A DNA stretch of 5,393 bases, taken from NCBI GenBank assembly GCA_023264075.1, contig JALQTG010000081.1:1-5393 (forward strand), in the 5' to 3' direction. Position numbers and translations under genes: made by a program. The notes below the pieces were generated by a model. That model was not told where the DNA came from and made no database searches. It worked only from the letters and a program-made list of their open reading frames with translations. This document shows positions 1 through 5,393 of this stretch, piece by piece. Origin of the DNA: Crocinitomicaceae bacterium. GTDB lineage: Bacteria; Bacteroidota; Bacteroidia; Flavobacteriales_D; Crocinitomicaceae. The first letter of the stretch is position 1, and every line of letters begins with the position of its first letter.

Positions 1-53
1 AACTTTCTATGGTAGGTAGTCAAAAGATCATTTTTTGGTTATCTTAGCATTGA

Positions 54-839
54 ATGAAAAGTCTTAAAGTTACCGTTTTAGGATCTGGCACTTCCCAAGG
101 TGTTCCCGTAATTGGTTGTCAATGCTCAGTTTGTTTATCGACTGATCCAAGGGATAAACGTCTACGAAGTTCAATTTTATTTTCTTGGGGAGATGAGAAT
201 TTTGTTATTGATACTGGCCCAGATTTTCGTCAGCAGATGTTGCGGGAAGATGTTCGGTCCTTGCGTGCTGTGTTGTACACTCATGAACACAAAGATCATA
301 TTGCAGGAATGGACGATGTTCGGTCATACAATTACCTCGAAAAGAGAGACATGGAAATTTTCTGTAATGAAGACGTTGAGCGGGCATTAAGACGTGAGTT
401 TTATTATGCATTCGAAACTGTTCGATATCCTGGAGTGCCGAATGTGAAAATAAATTTCATTGATATGCAGACATTTCGGCTCCCTGATGGCCCTCTTGTA
501 ACACCAGTTGAATATTTGCATTACAAACTTCCTGTTCTCGGCTTTAGAATTGGTGACTTTGCCTACATAACTGATATTAAAACTATTGAGGAGCATGAGG
601 CGGATAAACTGCGGGGGCTAGATTACCTAATTTTGGATTGTTTAAGGCATCAAGAACATTTATCGCATTTTAACCTTGAGGAGTCACTGAGATTTATTGA
701 TCGGGTTCAACCTAAAAGAACTTATTTGACACATATTTCTCATTTGTTTGACAAGCACGAGGATATTCTGAAAATCCTTCCAAATAATGTGTTTCCAGCT
801 CACGATGGATTGACATTTTACGCGGGTATGGCTGAGTAA
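54..839 (+). CDS. PhnP-like metallo-beta-lactamase-fold phosphodiesterase
   Basis: A 261-residue cytoplasmic MBL-fold hydrolase of the PhnP group. E. coli PhnP opens phosphoribosyl 1,2-cyclic phosphate in the C-P lyase pathway. Visible in the sequence: GSGTSQGVP at residues 10-18, a Cys triad C22/C24/C27, IDTGPDFR at 52-59, the metal signature THEHKDH (H77, H79, D81, H82), then H156, D174, H227 and H230. From family knowledge, H77/H79/D81/H82/H156/D174/H227 would bind the catalytic metal pair, and C22/C24/C27 with H230 the extra structural zinc typical of PhnP, so the protein looks intact and active. An in-frame TGA directly precedes the ATG (51-53), which fixes the start. A TATCTTAG word at 40-47 is a weak match to the Bacteroidota -7 box. 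No phn gene is nearby, so the physiological substrate is uncertain and no gene symbol is given. Confidence 0.88.
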   Translation: MKSLKVTVLGSGTSQGVPVIGCQCSVCLSTDPRDKRLRSSILFSWGDENFVIDTGPDFRQQMLREDVRSLRAVLYTHEHKDHIAGMDDVRSYNYLEKRDMEIFCNEDVERALRREFYYAFETVRYPGVPNVKINFIDMQTFRLPDGPLVTPVEYLHYKLPVLGFRIGDFAYITDIKTIEEHEADKLRGLDYLILDCLRHQEHLSHFNLEESLRFIDRVQPKRTYLTHISHLFDKHEDILKILPNNVFPAHDGLTFYAGMAE

Positions 840-946
840 TTTTTCGATAATAAAATCTTTACTTAACAGTTGTCCGTTCGAGTAGATTTATAGGTTATTT
901 CTAGCGTTATCTTTTCGGTTTTGCTAACTTTATCCAAAATTAGGAA

Positions 947-1594
947 ATGGTACACAATTTAAGTCAACAGAATTCTATTTTCAATAATTTCTTAGCTGAG
1001 ATTCGGGATGAAATGATTCAGCGGGATTCACTTCGATTTCGAAGAAATATGGAGCGAATAGCTGAAATTATGGGCTACGAATTATCAAAGAAATTGAAGT
1101 ATTCATCGAAGGAAATAACAACATCCTTGGGACAGGCAAACATGAATACTGTAGATTCACAAATCGTTTTAGCCACAATCTTAAGAGCTGGATTGCCCAT
1201 GCATCAGGGGTTACTTAATTATTTTGATAAGGCTGATTCTGCCTTTGTCAGTGCTTACCGAAAACATACTTCCGGAGATGAGTTTGACGTATTTGTAGAA
1301 TATTGTGCCGCTCCTACGATTGATCAAAAGGTGTTGGTGATATCAGACCCCATGTTGGCCACAGGAACATCCATGGTAATGGTGTATAAGGCACTTTTAA
1401 AAAATGGTAACCCCAAGCAAATACATATCGTTTCAGCAATCGCTACGCAGGAAGCACTGGGAATGATTAAAAAACATTTTCCAGAGAATACGGAGGTTTG
1501 GGTCGGTGCTATTGATGAAGAATTGACGGCACAGGCATATATTGTTCCTGGTCTTGGAGATGCTGGTGATTTAGCCTTTGGAGATAAACTGTAA
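947..1594 (+). CDS. upp: uracil phosphoribosyltransferase
   Basis: Converts uracil plus PRPP to UMP and pyrophosphate (pyrimidine salvage, cytoplasm). The 215-residue length fits the family (about 208-210). The PRPP-binding loop VISDPMLATGTSM lies at about 131-143; E. coli has GGS where this protein has GTS. An ILRAG motif sits at 78-82 and the C-terminal uracil-binding segment YIVPGLGDAGDLAFG at 198-212. These motifs together are specific to UPRT rather than other type I phosphoribosyltransferases. An in-frame TAG at 941-943 makes the ATG at 947 the first possible start. There is only an AGGA one base before the ATG, too close for a normal Shine-Dalgarno. A TAACTTTA word at 925-932 could be a -7 box with a very short leader, but no -33 partner is evident. 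First gene of a tight four-gene cluster. Confidence 0.95.
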   Translation: MVHNLSQQNSIFNNFLAEIRDEMIQRDSLRFRRNMERIAEIMGYELSKKLKYSSKEITTSLGQANMNTVDSQIVLATILRAGLPMHQGLLNYFDKADSAFVSAYRKHTSGDEFDVFVEYCAAPTIDQKVLVISDPMLATGTSMVMVYKALLKNGNPKQIHIVSAIATQEALGMIKKHFPENTEVWVGAIDEELTAQAYIVPGLGDAGDLAFGDKL

Positions 1595-1601
1595 GAACTT
1601 T

Positions 1602-2066
1602 ATGTGGGTTTATTTCTCGTTTGTTCTTTTTAGTACTTGGAAATTTATGTTCACACCAATGGCCGGTCCTGCGGCAGGTCTTTCTTTTTTGGAGACTTTT
1701 TTATGCTCAATGACAGGAGGGTTGATTTCAGTAAGCATCTTTTATTTTGGAAGTAGTTTTTTCATGCAGCGCTTTCAAAAAGCACAAGCAAAAAAAGCAG
1801 AAAAGGCAATAGCACAGGGAAAAGTGTACCGCCCAAAGAGGAAATTTACCAGGAACAATCGACGAATTATTAAAATTAAACATCGAATTGGCAAATGGGG
1901 AGTGTGTTGGCTCGTTCCTTTGTTTTTCTCTTTACCATTGGGAAGTTTGATTACTGCCAAGTTTTATCGCCATCAAAAGAATACATTCAGTTGGATACTG
2001 CTGGGTATGTTGATCAATTGTACACTCATCACGGGAGGAACATACCTCGTTGATTTTATCGTTTAA
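1602..2066 (+). CDS. small multi-pass membrane protein, function unknown
   Basis: I do not recognise a named family. From the ATG at 1602 the product is 154 residues. Hydrophobic segments lie at roughly 2-18, 30-53, 101-118 and 130-152, separated by a very basic cytoplasmic-type loop at about 57-99 rich in Lys and Arg (for example KAQAKKAEK and RPKRKFTRNNRR). By the positive-inside rule this loop is probably cytoplasmic, giving a four-helix inner-membrane protein. A TTG at 1578 would extend the frame by eight residues into upp. I chose the ATG because it lies 7 nt after the upp stop and the extra residues add nothing membrane-like. The stop overlaps the next start by one base (TAATG), which implies co-transcription and perhaps translational coupling. 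A role in nucleobase handling is possible from position only; no permease motif is visible. Confidence 0.72.
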   Translation: MWVYFSFVLFSTWKFMFTPMAGPAAGLSFLETFLCSMTGGLISVSIFYFGSSFFMQRFQKAQAKKAEKAIAQGKVYRPKRKFTRNNRRIIKIKHRIGKWGVCWLVPLFFSLPLGSLITAKFYRHQKNTFSWILLGMLINCTLITGGTYLVDFIV

Positions 2067-2776
2067 TGAAGAAAATAGAACATATATTTTTTGACTTAGA
2101 CCGCACGTTGTGGGATTTCGAACGAAATTCCAAAAGTGCACTGGTTCAACTTTTTCATGAATTGAAACTGGATAATATCATTGAGAGTTTCGAGTCTTTT
2201 CATGAGGTGTACAGGAAAATAAATGCGGAATATTGGGAAGATTATGCCAAAGGTAGCGTAAGCAAAGAAAAATTGAGGATTGGTAGATTTCACGATACAT
2301 TGGTTTCATTTGGACGAGATGATCTTCAGTTAAGTACTGCAATGGCCGAAGGCTACGTAAAGATATCTCCCTATCAAACACATCTTTTTCCAGGCACAAA
2401 AGAAGTGTTGCAAGAGCTTTCAGATAAAAATTATCAGTTGCACATTATTACAAATGGTTTCAAAGAGGTCCAGTTTATCAAATTAGAGAATTCCGGGTTA
2501 CGCCGTTTCTTTAAGGACGTGTTGTGCAGTGAAGAGGTAGGGAAAAACAAACCGAATCCAGAAATATTTCATGCTGCGCTCCAACGGACAAAAGCGAAGA
2601 ATACAAATTCACTAATGATTGGAGATGACTTCGAAGCGGATATTTTAGGTGCTGAGCGGGTAGGAATCAGAGCGATTTTATTTGATCCACATGATGTGTA
2701 TGAAGCGCGAAAGGAAATCGAACGAATAAAGCATTTTGAAGAATTGCCTTTTCTGTTAAATAAAACGATGTGGTAA
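2066..2776 (+). CDS. HAD-superfamily nucleotidase, YjjG-like
   Basis: A 236-residue haloacid-dehalogenase-fold phosphatase resembling YjjG, the house-cleaning nucleotidase that dephosphorylates pyrimidine nucleoside monophosphates including non-canonical ones. All four HAD motifs are visible: motif I FFDLDRTLWD (nucleophile D10, acid/base D12), motif II IITNG (T129), motif III GKNKPNPEIF (K162) and motif IV IGDDFEADI (D187/D188, D192). The helical cap domain is the C1 type, about residues 18-100. The start overlaps the stop of the upstream membrane gene by one base. Three bases separate its stop from the methyltransferase gene, which is in the same frame. Pairing with upp supports a pyrimidine-nucleotide substrate, but HAD specificity cannot be read from motifs, so I leave the symbol empty. 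Alternative: a general sugar-phosphate or nucleotide phosphatase. Confidence 0.88.
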   Translation: MKKIEHIFFDLDRTLWDFERNSKSALVQLFHELKLDNIIESFESFHEVYRKINAEYWEDYAKGSVSKEKLRIGRFHDTLVSFGRDDLQLSTAMAEGYVKISPYQTHLFPGTKEVLQELSDKNYQLHIITNGFKEVQFIKLENSGLRRFFKDVLCSEEVGKNKPNPEIFHAALQRTKAKNTNSLMIGDDFEADILGAERVGIRAILFDPHDVYEARKEIERIKHFEELPFLLNKTMW

Positions 2777-2779
2777 ACT

Positions 2780-3256
2780 ATGAGAGTGATTGAAGAGAAT
2801 TACGGATATTATGGTATTGGTATCATGCAACACAAACGGGATTTTAACATTGGAACGCTTTGGCGATCAGCGTACATTTTAGGGGCCTCTTATATTTTTA
2901 CAATAGGGAAGAGCTACAAAAAACAAACCTCAGATGTACTTAAAACCTGGTCGCGTATTCCGCTGTTTCATTATGATACATTCGAAGAGTTCAAGAAAGC
3001 AATACCCTACGATTGCCAACTCATAGGGATTGAGTTAGATGACCGAGCGATACCACTTCATGAATTTGAACATCCAAAAAGAGCGGTGTATTTATTGGGT
3101 GCTGAAGATAATGGACTTCCCCCAATGGCTTTAGACTCCTGTCAGCATATAGTGCAATTGCCGGGGGATTATTCTTTGAATGTAGCTGTTACGGGGAGTA
3201 TTGTTTTGAATGACCGTGTGGTGAAAATGCCAGCAAAACTTCCTCAGCGCATGTGA
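2780..3256 (+). CDS. SpoU/TrmH-family RNA 2'-O-methyltransferase
   Basis: A 158-residue SPOUT-class enzyme that should use S-adenosylmethionine to methylate a ribose 2'-OH in tRNA or rRNA. The three family motifs are present in order: motif 1 NIGTLWRSA (N23, catalytic-type R29), motif 2 LLGAEDNGLP (105-114) and motif 3 SLNVAVTGSIVLND (132-145). Motifs 2 and 3 form the SAM-binding trefoil knot at the C-terminus. The protein is only the catalytic domain: there is no N-terminal substrate-binding extension such as those of RlmB or TrmH. In this it resembles TrmL in size. The target nucleotide cannot be predicted. It is the last gene of the cluster, 3 nt after the nucleotidase stop, with no Shine-Dalgarno, so it is probably translated from the shared transcript. 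Confidence 0.9.
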   Translation: MRVIEENYGYYGIGIMQHKRDFNIGTLWRSAYILGASYIFTIGKSYKKQTSDVLKTWSRIPLFHYDTFEEFKKAIPYDCQLIGIELDDRAIPLHEFEHPKRAVYLLGAEDNGLPPMALDSCQHIVQLPGDYSLNVAVTGSIVLNDRVVKMPAKLPQRM

Positions 3257-3276
3257 TTTCAAAGGTAAATAGTTAA

Positions 3277-3303
3277 CAATGAACTATCATTGGAGTATTT
3301 TTT
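3277..3303 (+). terminator. possible weak rho-independent terminator
   Basis: Twenty bases after the methyltransferase stop, CAATGA (3277-3282) can pair with TCATTG (3287-3292) across a 4-nt loop, with T6 at 3298-3303 after a 5-nt spacer. A competing stem ATAGTT/AACTAT (3269-3274/3282-3287) uses part of the same bases. The stem is short and AT-rich, so termination may be inefficient. Its placement at the end of a four-gene cluster is the main support. Confidence 0.35.
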
Positions 3304-3304
3304 A

Positions 3305-3484
3305 ACCACGGATTAATTAGATTAAAGTGATTAGTAGGGCGTGACGTTTATGCGTGGTCGAATTTGAACAGATTATATTGATGAAATCACTAGGATTCCT
3401 TGTTTAATCTTCTGGCTCCTGCCGGAGTAATCCTAACAAAATTCAACGTGTCGACCCATCCTAGTAATCCGCGTAATCCGTGGT
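3305..3484. repeat. non-coding inverted-repeat element, about 180 bp
   Basis: This element fills most of the 352-bp gap at 3257-3608 and has no credible reading frame. It is bounded by perfect 11-bp inverted repeats, ACCACGGATTA (3305-3315) and TAATCCGTGGT (3474-3484). Each arm continues with short words at a 9-nt period: GATTA at 3311, 3320 and 3329 on the left, and TAATC at 3465 and 3474 with a degenerate copy ending ATCC at 3458-3461 on the right. Inside are further inverted repeats: CGTGGT at 3353-3358 against the left end, TAGGATT/AATCCTA (3391-3397/3429-3435) and CTCC-TGCC-GGAG (3416-3427). TTTTTTA occurs at 3298-3304, directly before the left arm, and at 3488-3494, three bases after the right arm. 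I recall similar ACCACGGATTA-type repeats in intergenic DNA of Bacteroidota genomes, but could not check copy number here. Confidence 0.7.
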
Positions 3485-3527
3485 CAGTTTTTTACTTTCC
3501 CCCATTTTATTAGTTTAAATGAGTTTA

Positions 3528-3542
3528 TCCGACATTATCGGA
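3528..3542. promoter_or_regulatory. small palindrome upstream of the DUF547 gene, possible operator
   Basis: TCCGA (3528-3532) and TCGGA (3538-3542) form a perfect inverted repeat around a 5-nt centre, about 8 nt upstream of the proposed -33 element of the DUF547 gene. Position and symmetry would suit a dimeric regulator, but a 5-bp arm can arise by chance and no regulator gene is in the window. Confidence 0.25.
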
Positions 3543-3549
3543 ATAATTA

Positions 3550-3580
3550 TTGTTTTGTTGTAATCCGTTTTGTAAGTTTA
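3550..3580 (+). promoter_or_regulatory. candidate Bacteroidota-type promoter for the DUF547 gene
   Basis: A TTG at 3550-3552 is followed, after 20 nt, by TAAGTTTA at 3573-3580. This approximates the Bacteroidota sigma-ABfr consensus (TTTG at -33, TAnnTTTG at -7, spacing near 19) with one mismatch in the -7 box. The 5' leader would be roughly 20 nt. AT-rich flanks produce such words often, so this is tentative. Confidence 0.35.
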
Positions 3581-3608
3581 CTCGAAACTAAAGGACAACA
3601 CTAAAATA

Positions 3609-4328
3609 ATGCAAATGAGATATTTTATTTTATTTATTTCCATTTTGACATTTTTTTCTGTGAACAGCCAAGTGAATCATTCGAAATGGGATGCTTTGCT
3701 TAAAGCGCACGTTTCTAAGTCAGGAATCGTTGATTATAAAGGATTTAAAGCAGATCAATCTAAACTAACTGCGTATTTAAATGAATTGGCGGCGAATGCT
3801 CCATCCTCGTCGTGGTCCAAAAATGAAACGATGGCGTATTGGATTAATGCCTATAACGCCTACACCGTTCAGTTGACGGTAAAAAATTATCCACTTAAAT
3901 CAATCATGGATTTAAAATACAGTGGAAAAAGCGCATGGGATGATAAATGGATTAAAATAGGTACAGAAACTCTTTCATTAAATGATATTGAACATATAAA
4001 ACTTCGCAAGAAGTATAATGATGCGCGAATTCATTTCGCAGTAAATTGTGCTTCGTTTAGTTGTCCTGTTTTACTTAATAAGGCGTACACTGCGGATAAC
4101 CTAAGTACGCAATTAGATAACCAAGCTAGATTGTTTATCAATGATCCAAAAAGGAATCAGATTTCTTCAAGCAGTGTCAAAGTTTCTCAAATTTTTGAAT
4201 GGTATAAAGATGATTTTACGGTAGGTGGTAAATCAGTAATAGATTATTTAAACAGGTATTCAAAAACGAAAATTAAACCAGGATCAAAAATAACTTACTT
4301 AAGTTATAATTGGAATTTGAATGAATGA
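3609..4328 (+). CDS. secreted DUF547-domain protein
   Basis: A 239-residue exported protein. Residues 1-20 form a signal peptide: short basic start, hydrophobic core FILFISILTFF, then VNS followed by Q21 as the likely cleavage point. The rest is the DUF547 domain (PF04784), recognised from AYWINAYNAYT (76-86), LSLNDIEH (122-129), ARIHFAVNCASFSCP (139-153) and FEWYKDDF (196-203). Conserved H142, C147 and C152 in the third block are candidate functional residues; the biochemical activity of the domain is unknown to me. The length is normal for a single-domain bacterial member. Translation may begin at 3609 or at the second ATG, 3615; both keep the signal peptide. The protein should be periplasmic or secreted. 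It precedes arsS by 123 nt on the same strand, and I recall DUF547 genes recurring near arsenosugar genes, so a linked role is plausible but unproven. Confidence 0.88.
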   Translation: MQMRYFILFISILTFFSVNSQVNHSKWDALLKAHVSKSGIVDYKGFKADQSKLTAYLNELAANAPSSSWSKNETMAYWINAYNAYTVQLTVKNYPLKSIMDLKYSGKSAWDDKWIKIGTETLSLNDIEHIKLRKKYNDARIHFAVNCASFSCPVLLNKAYTADNLSTQLDNQARLFINDPKRNQISSSSVKVSQIFEWYKDDFTVGGKSVIDYLNRYSKTKIKPGSKITYLSYNWNLNE

Positions 4329-4333
4329 TTTGA

Positions 4334-4354
4334 GTCGAAAGTTGAAAGTCGAAA
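4334..4354. repeat. heptanucleotide tandem repeat, GTYGAAA x3
   Basis: Three contiguous 7-nt units, GTCGAAA, GTTGAAA and GTCGAAA, start 6 nt after the DUF547 stop codon. A partial GT follows. The array lies entirely in non-coding DNA. It differs in sequence from, but shares its period with, the second array just before arsS. Confidence 0.65.
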
Positions 4355-4410
4355 GTGATTTAATCCCATGGCAAAGAGGGTATGGCTTCAAAAGTGCAAC
4401 TTCGAACAAC

Positions 4411-4445
4411 TCTAAATTCTAATTTCTAAACTCTAAAATCTAAAA
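4411..4445. repeat. heptanucleotide tandem repeat, TCTAAWN x5, in the arsS leader
   Basis: Five contiguous 7-nt units read TCTAAAT, TCTAATT, TCTAAAC, TCTAAAA, TCTAAAA, and end 6 nt before the arsS ATG at 4452. They occupy the place where a promoter spacer, leader and ribosome-binding region should be. Unit-number changes would alter leader length without touching the reading frame. Confidence 0.75.
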
Positions 4446-4451
4446 TTCCTA

Positions 4452-5393
4452 ATGAGCACAACAGTAAAAAAAACAAAACTAAAATCCCTTCAACGACGAG
4501 GTAACTATTTGGCAAAAGCACCGAATCAAATTCAATTGTTGGAACGCGACCAGTTGCAAGGGGAACGGTTTTCTGATAAATTGAAATCGTGTGGATTATT
4601 TCCCCTCACACCAACCTCTCTTGAGATTCTGCAATTGAACTTAGGATATATGTGTGATCTCACTTGTGAGCATTGTCACGTAGATGCTGGTCCGGATCGC
4701 AAAGAAATTATGACTAAGGAGACGCTAGAGCAGGTGCTAAGAGTTGTAGATGAATCTCAGGTGAACACGGTTGATTTAACGGGTGGAGCTCCAGAAATGA
4801 ATCCTCACTTTTTGTGGTTGGTTGAGGAACTGAGTAACCGCAATGTGAAAACAATAGTAAGAAGTAATTTAACGATTCTTGTTTCGAACAAAAAGTATAG
4901 AGAGTATCCCGAATTCTTTAGGAAGCATGGAGTAGAGGTGATTGCTTCGTTACCTTGTTATACGCAAGAAAATGTGGATAAGCAGCGAGGAAGTGGGGTG
5001 TTTAACAAAAGCATCGAGGCACTTAAGCTGTTAAATAGTTTGGGCTATGGGGTAGATGGAACCGGGTTGAGTTTACACTTAGTCTATAATCCAGGTGGCG
5101 CTGGGTTACCTCCTGATCAGGCTCAATTGGAACAAGACTATAAAGTACGACTGAAAGAAGATTGGGACTTGGTATTTAATCACCTATACACGATTACAAA
5201 TTTACCGATTTCTAGATACTTGGACTTTTTATTGGCTTCAGGGAAGTATGAAGCGTATATGTCAACGCTCATTGAATCCTTTAATCCTTTAGCTGCTGAA
5301 AAAGTGATGTGTAGAAACACACTGAGCATTGATTGGGAAGGGTATATGTATGACTGTGATTTTAACCAAATGCTACAATTGAAAGTAGCGAAA
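4452..5393 (+). CDS. arsS: arsenosugar biosynthesis radical SAM protein ArsS (3' end outside window)
   Basis: The first 314 residues of a radical SAM enzyme; the open frame runs off the window end with no stop or frameshift. The CX3CX2C cluster motif is CDLTCEHC (C68, C72, C75), followed directly by HVDAGP, which with the N-terminal arrangement is characteristic of ArsS. TGGAPE at 110-115 is the SAM-contacting GGE-type motif. MCRNTLSIDWEGYMYDCDFN (286-305) is the family's C-terminal Cys-containing block. From family knowledge, ArsS joins the 5'-deoxyadenosyl group to dimethylated arsenic made by ArsM, the committed step towards arsenosugars. Family members run to about 320-360 residues, so only a short Cys-rich tail should be missing. 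The ATG at 4452 is preceded by an in-frame TAA at 4434-4436. No Shine-Dalgarno is seen; a heptamer repeat array fills the leader. Confidence 0.9.
   Translation, partial: MSTTVKKTKLKSLQRRGNYLAKAPNQIQLLERDQLQGERFSDKLKSCGLFPLTPTSLEILQLNLGYMCDLTCEHCHVDAGPDRKEIMTKETLEQVLRVVDESQVNTVDLTGGAPEMNPHFLWLVEELSNRNVKTIVRSNLTILVSNKKYREYPEFFRKHGVEVIASLPCYTQENVDKQRGSGVFNKSIEALKLLNSLGYGVDGTGLSLHLVYNPGGAGLPPDQAQLEQDYKVRLKEDWDLVFNHLYTITNLPISRYLDFLLASGKYEAYMSTLIESFNPLAAEKVMCRNTLSIDWEGYMYDCDFNQMLQLKVAK

Noticed and set aside
112..596. Shorter open frames on both strands inside the PhnP-like gene
   Set aside because: They overlap a gene with a full set of catalytic residues and have no recognisable features of their own.
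908..932. TATCTTTT (908-915) and TAACTTTA (925-932) as a firm upp promoter
   Set aside because: Each resembles the Bacteroidota -7 box with one mismatch, but no -33 TTG stands at the expected distance, so it is only mentioned under upp.
840..946. Terminator after the PhnP-like gene
   Set aside because: A T-run occurs right at the stop codon, but no hairpin of useful length precedes or surrounds it.
1578..1601. TTG start that would extend the membrane protein by eight residues into upp
   Set aside because: The ATG at 1602 gives a normal N-terminus right before the first hydrophobic segment and clean 7-nt spacing from the upp stop; the extension is polar and overlaps upp.
1775..2399. Several minus-strand open frames of 60-75 codons antisense to the membrane protein and nucleotidase genes
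   Set aside because: They lie opposite well-supported genes, overlap one another, show no family motifs and are of a length expected by chance.
3305..3484. CRISPR array or riboswitch as an explanation for the repeats
   Set aside because: The repeated words are 5-11 nt with a 9-nt step, not 24-40-nt repeats with unique spacers, and no known riboswitch core was recognised. The element also lies some 120 nt or more before the next start, upstream of the proposed promoter.
3298..3494. Outer inverted repeat read as a bidirectional transcription terminator
   Set aside because: The arms are about 160 nt apart and T-runs lie on the same strand at both ends; a bidirectional terminator would need an A-run on the left.

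Overview
The window looks like a chromosomal segment of a Bacteroidota bacterium, probably a marine or aquatic Flavobacteriales-type organism. The reasons are AT-rich DNA, almost no Shine-Dalgarno sequences, promoter-like words of the TAnnTTTG type, protein sequences with a flavobacterial flavour, and short AT-rich tandem repeats between genes. The lineage is inferred from style, not from a marker gene. All seven recognised genes are on the + strand.

Left part (1-839): one gene for a PhnP-like metallo-beta-lactamase-fold phosphodiesterase. Its full set of metal ligands is present. A 107-bp gap with no convincing terminator follows.

Centre (947-3256): a tight cluster of four genes with junctions of +7, -1 and +3 nt. 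They encode uracil phosphoribosyltransferase (upp), a small unrecognised multi-pass membrane protein, a YjjG-like HAD nucleotidase and a SpoU/TrmH-family RNA 2'-O-methyltransferase. The first and third genes fit one theme: making UMP from uracil by salvage, and removing phosphate from (possibly non-canonical) pyrimidine nucleotides. The membrane protein between them has no assignable role. A weak hairpin followed by T6 just after the methyltransferase may end the transcript.

Gap 3257-3608 (352 bp): no gene. It holds an approximately 180-bp non-coding element bounded by perfect 11-bp inverted repeats (ACCACGGATTA / TAATCCGTGGT). Each arm carries GATTA-type words spaced 9 nt apart, there are internal hairpins, and a T6A direct repeat lies at or near each end. 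It looks like a dispersed miniature repeat. A small palindrome and a plausible Bacteroidota promoter for the next gene follow it.

Right part (3609-5393): a secreted DUF547 protein, then the start of a radical SAM protein that I recognise as ArsS, the arsenosugar-biosynthesis enzyme; the window ends inside it. The 123-bp gap between them carries two separate heptanucleotide tandem arrays, one ending 6 nt before the arsS start codon. This is probably the left edge of an arsenosugar (arsenic detoxification) cluster whose remaining genes lie beyond the window.

No tRNA, rRNA, CRISPR array, transposase or phage gene was seen. The items most worth a second look are the DUF547-arsS pairing, the inverted-repeat element and the heptamer array in the arsS leader.
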